A DNA stretch of 64,000 bases from Streptomyces sp. WAC 01529 (GTDB lineage Bacteria; Actinomycetota; Actinomycetes; Streptomycetales; Streptomycetaceae), in NCBI RefSeq assembly GCF_003945545.1, contig NZ_CP029617.1, positions 4,883,001-4,947,000 on the forward strand, read 5' to 3'. This document shows positions 16,032-24,007 of this stretch, in pieces. A program made the position numbers and the translations under genes. The stretch's first letter is position 1; the number at the start of each line of letters is the position of its first letter. The notes under the pieces were generated by a model, which made no database searches, was not told the DNA's origin, and saw nothing but the letters and a program-made list of their open reading frames with translations.

Positions 16032-17156
16032 GTGACTGAGATCGAGATCGGGCGCGGCAAGCGCGGCCGCCGCGCGTACGCCTTCGACGACATCGCCGTC
16101 GTACCGAGCCGGCGCACCCGCGACCCGAAGGAGGTCTCGATCGCGTGGCAGATCGACGCCTACCGCTTTGAGCTGCCCTTCCTGGCGGCCCCCATGGACT
16201 CCGTCGTCTCGCCGCAGACGGCCATCCGCATCGGCGAGCTGGGCGGCCTCGGCGTCCTGAACCTGGAAGGCCTCTGGACGCGGTACGAGGACCCGCAGCC
16301 GCTGCTCGACGAGATCGCCGAGCTGGACGCGGAGACCGCCACCCGCCGCCTCCAGGAGATCTACTCCGCCCCGATCAAGGCCGACCTCATCGGGCAGCGC
16401 ATCAAGGAGGTGCGCGACTCCGGTGTGGTCACCGCCGCCGCGCTCTCCCCGCAGCGCACCGCCGAGTTCTCCAAGGCCGTCGTCGACGCCGGTGTGGACA
16501 TCTTCGTGATCCGCGGCACCACGGTCTCCGCCGAGCACGTCTCCGGCGCCGCCGAGCCGCTGAACCTGAAGCAGTTCATCTACGAGCTGGACGTCCCGGT
16601 CATCGTGGGCGGCTGCGCCACCTACACCGCCGCCCTGCACCTGATGCGCACGGGCGCCGCGGGCGTCCTGGTCGGCTTCGGCGGCGGCGCCGCGCACACC
16701 ACGCGCAACGTCCTGGGCATCCAGGTGCCGATGGCCACCGCCGTCGCCGACGTCGCCGCCGCCCGCCGGGACTACATGGACGAGTCCGGCGGCCGGTACG
16801 TGCACGTCATCGCCGACGGCGCCGTGGGCTGGTCCGGCGACCTGCCCAAGGCCATCGCGTGCGGCGCCGACGCCGTGATGGTGGGCTCCCCGCTGGCCCG
16901 TGCCACGGACGCGCCCGGCAAGGGCCACCACTGGGGCATGGAGGCCGTCCACGAGGACGTGCCGCGCGGCAAGAAGGTCCACCTGGGCACGGTCGGCACG
17001 ACCGAGGAGATCCTCACCGGTCCCTCGCACATCCCGGACGGCTCGATGAACTTCTTCGGGGCGCTGCGCCGCGCGATGGCGACGACGGGCTACAGCGAGC
17101 TGAAGGAGTTCCAGCGCGTCGAGGTGACGGTCGCCGACGCGCAGCACAAGCGGTGA
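16032..17156 (+). CDS. guaB3: GuaB3 family IMP dehydrogenase-related protein, catalytic Cys replaced by His
   Basis: About 374 residues from GTG 16032. It is an IMPDH/GMP reductase TIM barrel without CBS domains: LPFLAAPMDSVVS, the phosphate-binding GGGAAHTTRNVLGI and IADGAVGWSGDLPKAIACGAD. In IMP dehydrogenase the second motif carries Cys before TTR; here that position is His222 (codon 16695-16697), so the covalent E-XMP* intermediate cannot form by the normal route. GuaB3 is widespread in actinobacteria and its reaction there is not settled. It probably forms a transcription unit with guaB. Confidence 0.92.
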   Translation: MTEIEIGRGKRGRRAYAFDDIAVVPSRRTRDPKEVSIAWQIDAYRFELPFLAAPMDSVVSPQTAIRIGELGGLGVLNLEGLWTRYEDPQPLLDEIAELDAETATRRLQEIYSAPIKADLIGQRIKEVRDSGVVTAAALSPQRTAEFSKAVVDAGVDIFVIRGTTVSAEHVSGAAEPLNLKQFIYELDVPVIVGGCATYTAALHLMRTGAAGVLVGFGGGAAHTTRNVLGIQVPMATAVADVAAARRDYMDESGGRYVHVIADGAVGWSGDLPKAIACGADAVMVGSPLARATDAPGKGHHWGMEAVHEDVPRGKKVHLGTVGTTEEILTGPSHIPDGSMNFFGALRRAMATTGYSELKEFQRVEVTVADAQHKR

Positions 17157-17180
17157 CGCTCGCGCTGAGCGTGTGACGTC

Positions 17181-17220
17181 GTGAAGGGGCCCGGACGCGG
17201 ACGCGTCCGGGCCCCTTCAC
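17181..17220. terminator. bidirectional terminator, 19-bp perfect stem
   Basis: Arms 17181-17199 and 17202-17220 are perfectly complementary around a 2-nt centre, giving an A/T pairing at both ends, and lie between convergent guaB3 and the dehydrogenase homologue. Confidence 0.88.
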
Positions 17221-17230
17221 GCGCGCGTGC

Positions 17231-18484
17231 CTACAGGCGGTGGGCCGCGCCCGCCGGGGTCGCGCCCCGGGTGTCGAGGAGCAGCTGGGCCTTCACGGCC
17301 AGGCCTTGCAGGTCGTACGTGCGGTGGTGCTGGAGGAGGATCGTGAGGTCGGCGTCGGCGGCCGCCTCGTAGAGCGAGTCCGCGCGCGGGACGGGCCGGC
17401 CCAGGATGTTCCAGTGGGGGACGTAGGGGTCGTGGTAGCTGACGGCCGCGCCCAGCTCCATGAGGCGGGTCGCCACCTCCTGGGCGGGGGCGCCCTGCTG
17501 GTCGGCGAGGTCGGGCTTGTAGGTGACGCCGAGGAGCAGGACGCGGGCGCCGCGGGCGGACTTGCCGTGTTCGTTGAGCAGGGTCGCCGAGCGCTGGATG
17601 ACGTACTGGGGCATGCGGTCGTTGACCTGCTGGGCCAGTTCGACCATGCGCAGGGGGCGGGCGCCGCGGGACGGGTTCGGGATGTCCAGGGGGACGCCGT
17701 GGCCGCCGACGCCGGGCCCGGGGCGGAAGGCCTGGAAGCCGAAGGGCTTGGTCTCGGCGCAGCGGATGACGTCCCACAGGTCGATGCCGAGGTCGTGGCA
17801 GAGCACCGCCATCTCGTTGACCAGGGCCATGTTCACGTGCCGGTAGTTGGTCTCCAGGAGGTGCACGGTCTCGGCCTCGCGGGGGCCCCGGGCGCGGACG
17901 ACCTTGTCGGTGAGGCGGCCGTAGAAGGCGGCGGCCGACTCGGTGCAGGCCGGGGTGAGCCCGCCGATGACCTTGGGGGTGCCCGCGTAGCCGTGCGAGC
18001 GGTTGCCGGGGTCGAGGCGGCCGGGGGAGTACGCGAGGTGGAAGTCGCGGCCCGCGCGCAGGCCCGAGCCCGACTCGAGGATCGGACGGACGAATTCCTC
18101 GGTGGAGCCCGGATACGTGGGGGATTCGAGGATCACGGTGGTGTGCGGGCGCAGCCGCGCGGCCAGGGCGCGGGCGGCCTCGGCGACCTGGCTCAGGTCG
18201 AGCGAGCGGTCGGCGGCGGGCGGAGTGGGGGCGCAGATGACGGCGGTGCGGACCCGGCCGAGGTCGGCCGGGTCGGTGGTCGGCCGGAAGCCCCCCGAGA
18301 GCATCCGGCGGACGTCGGCGGCGGTGAGGATCCCCTCGGCGCCGTCGCAGGGCAGGCGGCCGCCTGCGAGGTCGGTGGCGCGGACGGGGTCGTAGCCGAT
18401 GGTGGCGATGCCGCGTGCGACGGCGGCCTGCGCAAGGGGCAGGCCGAGGTGGCCGAGACCGATGACTGCGAGATCTGCGGGCAT
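17231..18484 (-). CDS. nucleotide-sugar dehydrogenase homologue with catalytic residues replaced
   Basis: About 417 residues from ATG 18484. All domains of the UDP-glucose/UDP-ManNAc dehydrogenase family are present: Rossmann motif AVIGLGHLGLPLA, central helix NYRHVNMALVNEM, and the UDP-binding C-terminal domain with LLGVTYKPDLADQ. Three catalytic positions differ: SPER reads SPGR (Gly155), the EAExxK lysine is His208 and the nucleophile Cys of GGHC reads GGHG (Gly263). Oxidation through a thioester is therefore not expected. It may bind a nucleotide sugar without oxidising it, or be a decoy or epimerase-like enzyme. It diverges from glpD. Confidence 0.85.
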   Translation of the reverse strand: MPADLAVIGLGHLGLPLAQAAVARGIATIGYDPVRATDLAGGRLPCDGAEGILTAADVRRMLSGGFRPTTDPADLGRVRTAVICAPTPPAADRSLDLSQVAEAARALAARLRPHTTVILESPTYPGSTEEFVRPILESGSGLRAGRDFHLAYSPGRLDPGNRSHGYAGTPKVIGGLTPACTESAAAFYGRLTDKVVRARGPREAETVHLLETNYRHVNMALVNEMAVLCHDLGIDLWDVIRCAETKPFGFQAFRPGPGVGGHGVPLDIPNPSRGARPLRMVELAQQVNDRMPQYVIQRSATLLNEHGKSARGARVLLLGVTYKPDLADQQGAPAQEVATRLMELGAAVSYHDPYVPHWNILGRPVPRADSLYEAAADADLTILLQHHRTYDLQGLAVKAQLLLDTRGATPAGAAHRL

Positions 18485-18571
18485 GGCGGTGGGCCGTCCT
18501 CCCAATAGCCGGAGCGGGACGAGCGCGCAAGCCCTGTGGACAAGGCGGACCAGCGCAATGTCAGACTAGGA

Positions 18572-18590
18572 GTAAATATGACCGATTTAC
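18572..18590. promoter_or_regulatory. GTAAAT-N7-ATTTAC inverted repeat upstream of glpD
   Basis: A 6-bp inverted repeat in the only AT-rich patch of the 228-nt gap between the dehydrogenase homologue and glpD. It could be an operator for a glycerol-responsive repressor or belong to the divergent promoters. Confidence 0.4.
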
Positions 18591-18712
18591 GGTATTGCGC
18601 CGCGCCGAAGTCCGGAGTGTTGTCCACAGGCTGCGGGGTGCGATCGGCGAGCGGGGACGAAATCTGGGCATGATGTGAGTCCGACCACACCCGATCACAG
18701 CGGGAGGCAGCG

Positions 18713-20422
18713 GTGAGGACAGCGACACTGGGGCCGGCCGAGCGTGCCGAGTCACTTGCGGGAATGGCCGACCGGGAGCTGGACATCCTGGTCGTGGGCG
18801 CGGGGGTGGTCGGCGCGGGGACGGCTCTCGACGCGGTCACCCGCGGCCTGTCCACCGGCCTGGTCGAGGCCAGGGACTGGGCGTCGGGCACCTCCAGCCG
18901 TTCGAGCAAGCTGATCCACGGCGGCCTGCGCTATCTGGAGATGCTCGACTTCGCACTCGTGCGGGAGGCGCTGAAGGAGCGCGGCCTGCTCCTGGAGCGG
19001 CTCGCCCCGCATCTGGTGAAGCCCGTGCCGTTCCTCTACCCCTTGCAGCACAAGGGCTGGGAGAGGTGGTACGCCGGATCGGGCGTCGCGCTCTACGACG
19101 CCATGTCGATGTCGCGCGGGCACGGCCGCGGCCTGCCCATGCACCGCCATCTGACGCGCCGCCACGCCCTGCGCGTCGCCCCGTGCCTGAAGAAGGACGC
19201 CCTGGTCGGCGCGATGCAGTACTACGACGCGCAGATGGACGACGCCCGCTATGTCGCCACTTTGGTGCGCACGGCGGCGGCGTACGGCGCGAAGGTCGCC
19301 AACCGCGCGCGCGTCACCGGCTTCCTGCGCGAGGGCGAGCGCGTGGTGGGTGCCCGGGTGCAGGACGTGGAGGGCGGCGGGGAGTACGAGATCCGCGCCA
19401 AGCAGGTGGTGAACGCGACGGGCGTGTGGACGGACGACACGCAGGCGATGGTCGGCGACCGCGGCCAGTTCCACGTCAGGGCGTCCAAGGGCATCCACCT
19501 GGTCGTGCCCAAGGACCGGATCAACTCCACGACCGGACTGATCCTGCGGACCGAGAAGAGCGTCCTGTTCGTCATCCCCTGGGGACGGCACTGGATCGTG
19601 GGCACGACCGACACGGACTGGGACCTCGACAAGGCGCACCCGGCCGCGTCGAGCGCCGACATCGACTACCTCCTGGAGCATGTGAACTCGGTCCTTGCGG
19701 TCCCGCTCTCGCGCGACGACGTCCAGGGGGTCTACGCCGGGCTGCGCCCGCTGCTCGCCGGGGAGTCGGACGCCACGAGCAAGCTGTCCAGGGAGCACAC
19801 GGTCGCGCACCCGGCGCCCGGCCTCGTCGTCATCGCGGGCGGCAAGTACACGACGTACCGCGTCATGGCCAAGGACGCCGTCGACGAGGCCGTGCACGCC
19901 CTCGACCAGCGGGTCGCCGAGTGCGTCACGGAGGACATCCCGCTCGTCGGCGCCGAGGGGTACAAGGCGTTGTGGAACGCCCGGGCGAGGATCGCCGCGC
20001 GGACGGGCCTTCATGTGGTGCGCGTCGAGCACCTGTTGAACCGGTATGGCGCACTGGCCGAGGAAGTGCTCGAACTGATCACCGCGGACCCGGCCCTCGG
20101 CGAACCGCTGCCGGGAGCCGACGACTATCTGCGGGCCGAGATCGTCTACGCCGCGTCGCACGAGGGCGCCCGGCACCTCGACGACGTACTGACGCGGCGC
20201 ACCCGCATCTCGATCGAGACGTTCGACCGGGGCACGCGCAGCGCCCGGGAGTGCGCCGAGCTGATGGCGCCCGTCCTCGGCTGGGACAAGGACCAGATCG
20301 AGCGGGAGGTGCAGCACTACGAGAAGCGGGTGGAGGCCGAGCGGGAGTCGCAGCGCCAGCCCGACGACCTGACGGCGGACGCGGCGCGGCTGGGCGCGCC
20401 CGACATCGTGCCGCTCAGCTAG
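18713..20422 (+). CDS. glpD: glycerol-3-phosphate dehydrogenase (FAD)
   Basis: 569 residues, GTG start with GGGAGG nearby. The FAD-binding motif is LDILVVGAGVVGAGTALDA, followed by GTSSRSSKLIHGGLRYLE, a GlpD hallmark, and IAGGKYTTYRVMAKDAVD near the C-terminal cap domain. This membrane-associated flavoenzyme oxidises glycerol-3-phosphate to dihydroxyacetone phosphate and passes electrons to the quinone pool. No glpF or glpK is in the window. Its stop codon overlaps that of the convergent serine hydrolase by 4 nt (CTAG), so no terminator separates them. Confidence 0.96.
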   Translation: MRTATLGPAERAESLAGMADRELDILVVGAGVVGAGTALDAVTRGLSTGLVEARDWASGTSSRSSKLIHGGLRYLEMLDFALVREALKERGLLLERLAPHLVKPVPFLYPLQHKGWERWYAGSGVALYDAMSMSRGHGRGLPMHRHLTRRHALRVAPCLKKDALVGAMQYYDAQMDDARYVATLVRTAAAYGAKVANRARVTGFLREGERVVGARVQDVEGGGEYEIRAKQVVNATGVWTDDTQAMVGDRGQFHVRASKGIHLVVPKDRINSTTGLILRTEKSVLFVIPWGRHWIVGTTDTDWDLDKAHPAASSADIDYLLEHVNSVLAVPLSRDDVQGVYAGLRPLLAGESDATSKLSREHTVAHPAPGLVVIAGGKYTTYRVMAKDAVDEAVHALDQRVAECVTEDIPLVGAEGYKALWNARARIAARTGLHVVRVEHLLNRYGALAEEVLELITADPALGEPLPGADDYLRAEIVYAASHEGARHLDDVLTRRTRISIETFDRGTRSARECAELMAPVLGWDKDQIEREVQHYEKRVEAERESQRQPDDLTADAARLGAPDIVPLS

Positions 20423-21648
20423 CGGGGCGGCCCGTCCGGGGCGCGGGGGCAGAACTCGGCGGTGAGAAGCGCCGCTTCCAGCCCCGGGTCGGCCAACTTG
20501 TCCGTGTTGATGCGGAAGGTGAGGACATGTCGGCCGTCGCGGGTGGCGGCGGTGCGGACGTAGTTCCCGGCGATATGGCCGTTGTGGCCCCACACCGTGG
20601 TGCCGCAGGGGAGCTTTCGCGGATACAGGCCCATGCCGTAGTGGCCGTGTGCGGCGCGGGTGTTGAGCATCTCGCGCAGGAGGGGCGCGGGGAGGAGGAG
20701 GCCGGTGAGCAGGGCGGCGTAGAAGCGGTTCAGGTCGGCGAGGGTGGAGATCACCTCGCCGGCGGCGCCCGCGACGCGTGGGTCGAGCCTGGTGACGTCC
20801 TTGCCGTCGCCCGAGTAGGCGCGGCCGTGCGGTGGGGGGAGTGTGGTGCGGGCGCCGGGGAACGAGGTGCCGGTGAGTCGGAGGGGGGCGAGGACGCGGC
20901 GCTCGGCCTCGGTGGCGTACGTGTTGCCGGTGACGCGTTCGATGACCATGCCGAGCAGGACGTAGTTCGTATTGGAGTACGCCCAGCGGCCCTTGGGGGT
21001 CCCGGGGCGGGCCAGGGCGGTGCGGACCGCCTGGGCGGGGGTGACGGGGGTGGTGCCGTGAGTGACGGCGGTGAAGTCGGAAAGGCCGCTGGTGTGGGTG
21101 AGCAGGGCGCGCAGGGTGAGGGTCCGGCCGTCGGCGCCGGGGCCGCGTACGAGCCCGGGCAGGTGGCGCTCGACGGGGTCGGACAGGGAGAGCCGGTGCT
21201 CGGCCGCGAGTTGGAGGACGACCGTCGCGATGAACGTCTTGGTGATGCTGCCCACCCGGAAGTGATCGGCGGGGGCGGGAGCGGGGCCGGTGCGGGCGGC
21301 GTGGGCGAAGTGGACACGGAGGCGGGCGTGCGGTCCCGGGGCGGCTGCCGCCGCCCGGGACCCTCTCGGCCGCGGCGCGCCGGATACCGGCGGTGCCGGG
21401 CGTACGGGCCTTGTCCCGTGGGGCTGTTGTGGCTCCGCGGGGGGCCGCTGGTGGCGCGGTCCTGCGGTGCTCGGGAGCGGTGCGGTCAGTTCGCGGGTCA
21501 GGAGGGCCGCGGCCGGGGCCTTGCCTCGGCCGATGAGCAGCGGAAGAGTGGCGTCCGTGGTCGACGTCGTGGGTTGCGGCGGGCCTGCCGTCAGGCTGAT
21601 GAGGGTCGCCGCCACGACGATGGCCGCCAGTGAGCGCGGTGTCGGCAT
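20419..21648 (-). CDS. secreted serine hydrolase, beta-lactamase/D-Ala-D-Ala carboxypeptidase family
   Basis: About 409 residues from ATG 21648, which has a clear GGAGGGAG site. A hydrophobic signal segment (residues about 8-22) is followed by about 85 low-complexity Pro/Arg/Ala residues. The class C fold then appears: SITK with the nucleophile Ser, YSN as the second motif and HNG near the C-terminus. The long linker before the SxxK motif is unusual, because the N-terminal strand region normally precedes SxxK closely. It probably trims wall peptides outside the membrane; esterase activity is also possible. Confidence 0.87.
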   Translation of the reverse strand: MPTPRSLAAIVVAATLISLTAGPPQPTTSTTDATLPLLIGRGKAPAAALLTRELTAPLPSTAGPRHQRPPAEPQQPHGTRPVRPAPPVSGAPRPRGSRAAAAAPGPHARLRVHFAHAARTGPAPAPADHFRVGSITKTFIATVVLQLAAEHRLSLSDPVERHLPGLVRGPGADGRTLTLRALLTHTSGLSDFTAVTHGTTPVTPAQAVRTALARPGTPKGRWAYSNTNYVLLGMVIERVTGNTYATEAERRVLAPLRLTGTSFPGARTTLPPPHGRAYSGDGKDVTRLDPRVAGAAGEVISTLADLNRFYAALLTGLLLPAPLLREMLNTRAAHGHYGMGLYPRKLPCGTTVWGHNGHIAGNYVRTAATRDGRHVLTFRINTDKLADPGLEAALLTAEFCPRAPDGPPR

Positions 21649-21783
21649 GGCGCTCCCTCCTTGTGCGCGGTCCATCATGCGGGACGGTGGACCCTGGGCG
21701 CCGGCCGGTCCCCGAGTAGGGGACAATGAAGGCTCTGTCAGGGCGGGTTGCGCGGGTAGCAGCGGTAGCAGCAGAGGGGACGC

Positions 21784-23853
21784 ATGTCGGACGCGGAGCA
21801 GACGGGTGAGTCCCGTCGGGACAGGAGCGAACGTCTCCTCGCCGGCCGGTACCGGCTGGGAGAGGTGCTCGGCCGCGGCGGCATGGGCACCGTGTGGCGC
21901 GCCAAGGACGAGACACTGGGCCGTACGGTCGCGGTGAAGGAGCTGCGGTTCCCCTCCAGCATCGACGAGGAGGAGAAGCGGCGGCTCATCACGCGGACGC
22001 TGCGCGAGGCGAAGGCGATCGCGCGGATCCGCAACACCAGCGCGGTGACGGTCTACGACGTGGTCGACGAGGACGACCGGCCGTGGATCGTGATGGAGCT
22101 GGTCGAGGGCAAGTCCCTCGCGGAGGCGATCCGCGAGGACGGGGTGCTCACGCCGAGGCGGGCGGCCGAGGTCGGCCTCGCCGTGCTCGACGTGCTGCGC
22201 TCCGCGCACCGCGAGGGCATCCTGCACCGCGACGTGAAACCGTCGAACGTGCTGATCGCCGAGGACGGCCGGGTCGTGCTCACGGACTTCGGTATCGCGC
22301 AGGTCGAGGGCGATCCGTCGATCACGTCGACGGGCATGCTCGTCGGCGCTCCCTCGTACATCTCCCCGGAGCGTGCCCGCGGGCACAAGCCGGGTCCCGC
22401 GGCCGACCTGTGGTCGCTGGGCGGTCTGCTGTACGCGGCGGTGGAGGGCGTGCCTCCGTACGACAAGGGGTCGGCCATCGCGACCCTCACCGCGGTGATG
22501 ACCGAGGACGTCGATCCGCCGAAGAACGCCGGTCCGTTGGAGAAGGTCATCTACGGCCTCCTCGCCAAGGACCCCGAGCAGCGGCTCGACGACGCGGGGG
22601 CGCGGGCGCTCCTGAGGGACGTGATCCACGCGCCGGAGCCCAAGGCGGAGCCGGACCCGGTCGAGGCGACCAAGGTCGTGCCGCTGCCTCCGGTGCCTCC
22701 GGCGCCGAAGAAGACGGCCAGGACGGCCAAGCCCGTCAGGGCGGGCACGCCGGCCCGGCTGACGAAGAAGTCGGGCGCGGCCGCCGGTGCCGCGGGCGCC
22801 GCCGGTGCGTCCGGGGCCGTCGCGGGCCGCAAGGGCGAGGAAGCCGCCGACGGGCTGAAAGGCGCGCTGCGCTCGGTCCGCAAGGCGGCCTCGGCGGCGA
22901 CGGGCGCAGCGGTGGGCGCGGTCTCCGGTCCGCAGGCGGGGACGGGTTCGGCGACGGGGCCGGGTGCCGGCTCGGTGGCGGGCGTACCGCCACGTCCGAG
23001 TGCGTCGCCGATGGCACCTGCGGGTGCGTCGCCGCGCGTGGCTCCGAAGGCGTCGCTCACCGATGTGGTGCCGCGTCGGACGCTGGTGATCGTGTCCGTG
23101 GTGGCCGTGCTCGCCGTGCTCGGTACGGTGCTCGCCTTCGCGCTCTCGGGCGGGGAGGACGGCGACTCCGGCAAGGACAGCAAGGGCGGCGACAAGGCCG
23201 CGTCCAGCGGGGCGAGTGCCGGGGGCGACGGGCAGGGCAAGGACGGCGCCGACGCCGGTAAGGGCGACGCCGGTAAGGACACGGACAAGGGCTCCGGTTC
23301 GGGCTCCGGGTCCGGGGACGACAAGGAAGAGGGCCAGGGCACCGACCCGGGCAAGGGTTCGGACGCCGACGAGGGCGAGGGCCACGACCCGGGCCAGGAC
23401 GACGGCAAGAAGCCGGGTGACGGCGCCGAATCCACGTACGAGCACTCCCAGGGCTTCAAGATCGGGCTGCCGAAGGGGTGGAAGTACCAGTCCACGAGCG
23501 TCGCGGGCGCGCGGTTCACCGGGCCCGACGGGCAGAAGCTGCTGGTCGGTTGGACGACCGCGCCCAAGGACAACCCGGTGCTCGACTGGAAGAACCAGGA
23601 AAGGCACATGGTCCGGTCGCAGTATGACCGGATAAGGATAGAGAAGGTGGATTTCCGCGGGTGGAACACCGCCGACTGGGAATTCACCTATGTGGAGGGC
23701 GGGACCAAGTACCGGTCCGTCGACCGGGGCTTCGTCGTCAACGGCGGACTGGGCTACGGAATCATGTACACGGCCAAGGCCGACGACTGGAAGGGCGATC
23801 AGCGGCGGGACACGTGGCGGACCTTCACGAAGACGTTCCAGCCGAAGTCGTGA
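21784..23853 (+). CDS. membrane Ser/Thr protein kinase 1 of 5
   Basis: 689 residues, ATG start. The N-terminal kinase domain is complete: Gly loop LGRGGMGTVWRA, Lys in VAVKEL, HRDVKPSN, DFG and the APE-equivalent SPE. A Pro/Ala/Ser-rich juxtamembrane region leads to one membrane helix (about residues 434-455), then a Gly/Asp/Lys-rich spacer and an extracytoplasmic domain of about 140 residues beginning STYEHSQGFKIGLPKGW. There are no PASTA repeats. It is the first of five consecutive kinase genes on the plus strand. Such a five-kinase cluster exists in S. coelicolor and has been linked to spore-wall synthesis (recalled). Confidence 0.94.
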   Translation: MSDAEQTGESRRDRSERLLAGRYRLGEVLGRGGMGTVWRAKDETLGRTVAVKELRFPSSIDEEEKRRLITRTLREAKAIARIRNTSAVTVYDVVDEDDRPWIVMELVEGKSLAEAIREDGVLTPRRAAEVGLAVLDVLRSAHREGILHRDVKPSNVLIAEDGRVVLTDFGIAQVEGDPSITSTGMLVGAPSYISPERARGHKPGPAADLWSLGGLLYAAVEGVPPYDKGSAIATLTAVMTEDVDPPKNAGPLEKVIYGLLAKDPEQRLDDAGARALLRDVIHAPEPKAEPDPVEATKVVPLPPVPPAPKKTARTAKPVRAGTPARLTKKSGAAAGAAGAAGASGAVAGRKGEEAADGLKGALRSVRKAASAATGAAVGAVSGPQAGTGSATGPGAGSVAGVPPRPSASPMAPAGASPRVAPKASLTDVVPRRTLVIVSVVAVLAVLGTVLAFALSGGEDGDSGKDSKGGDKAASSGASAGGDGQGKDGADAGKGDAGKDTDKGSGSGSGSGDDKEEGQGTDPGKGSDADEGEGHDPGQDDGKKPGDGAESTYEHSQGFKIGLPKGWKYQSTSVAGARFTGPDGQKLLVGWTTAPKDNPVLDWKNQERHMVRSQYDRIRIEKVDFRGWNTADWEFTYVEGGTKYRSVDRGFVVNGGLGYGIMYTAKADDWKGDQRRDTWRTFTKTFQPKS

Positions 23854-24007
23854 GTCCGCGCCGGGCCTGAGATTGCGGTGACGGGATCTCGTATCCCCTC
23901 ATTGCGGTTCGCCCACGGCACGTATCGTGAGTGCCTGCGGACCGTACGCAGCCGCAACGAGCCACAAGACGAACGGAATTGACCACCGGGCGGACGGGGG
24001 AGGCATC

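Noticed and set aside
18752..21916. Frame of more than 1000 codons antisense to glpD and across the serine hydrolase
   Set aside because: Same GC artefact; it crosses two real genes with known proteins on other frames.
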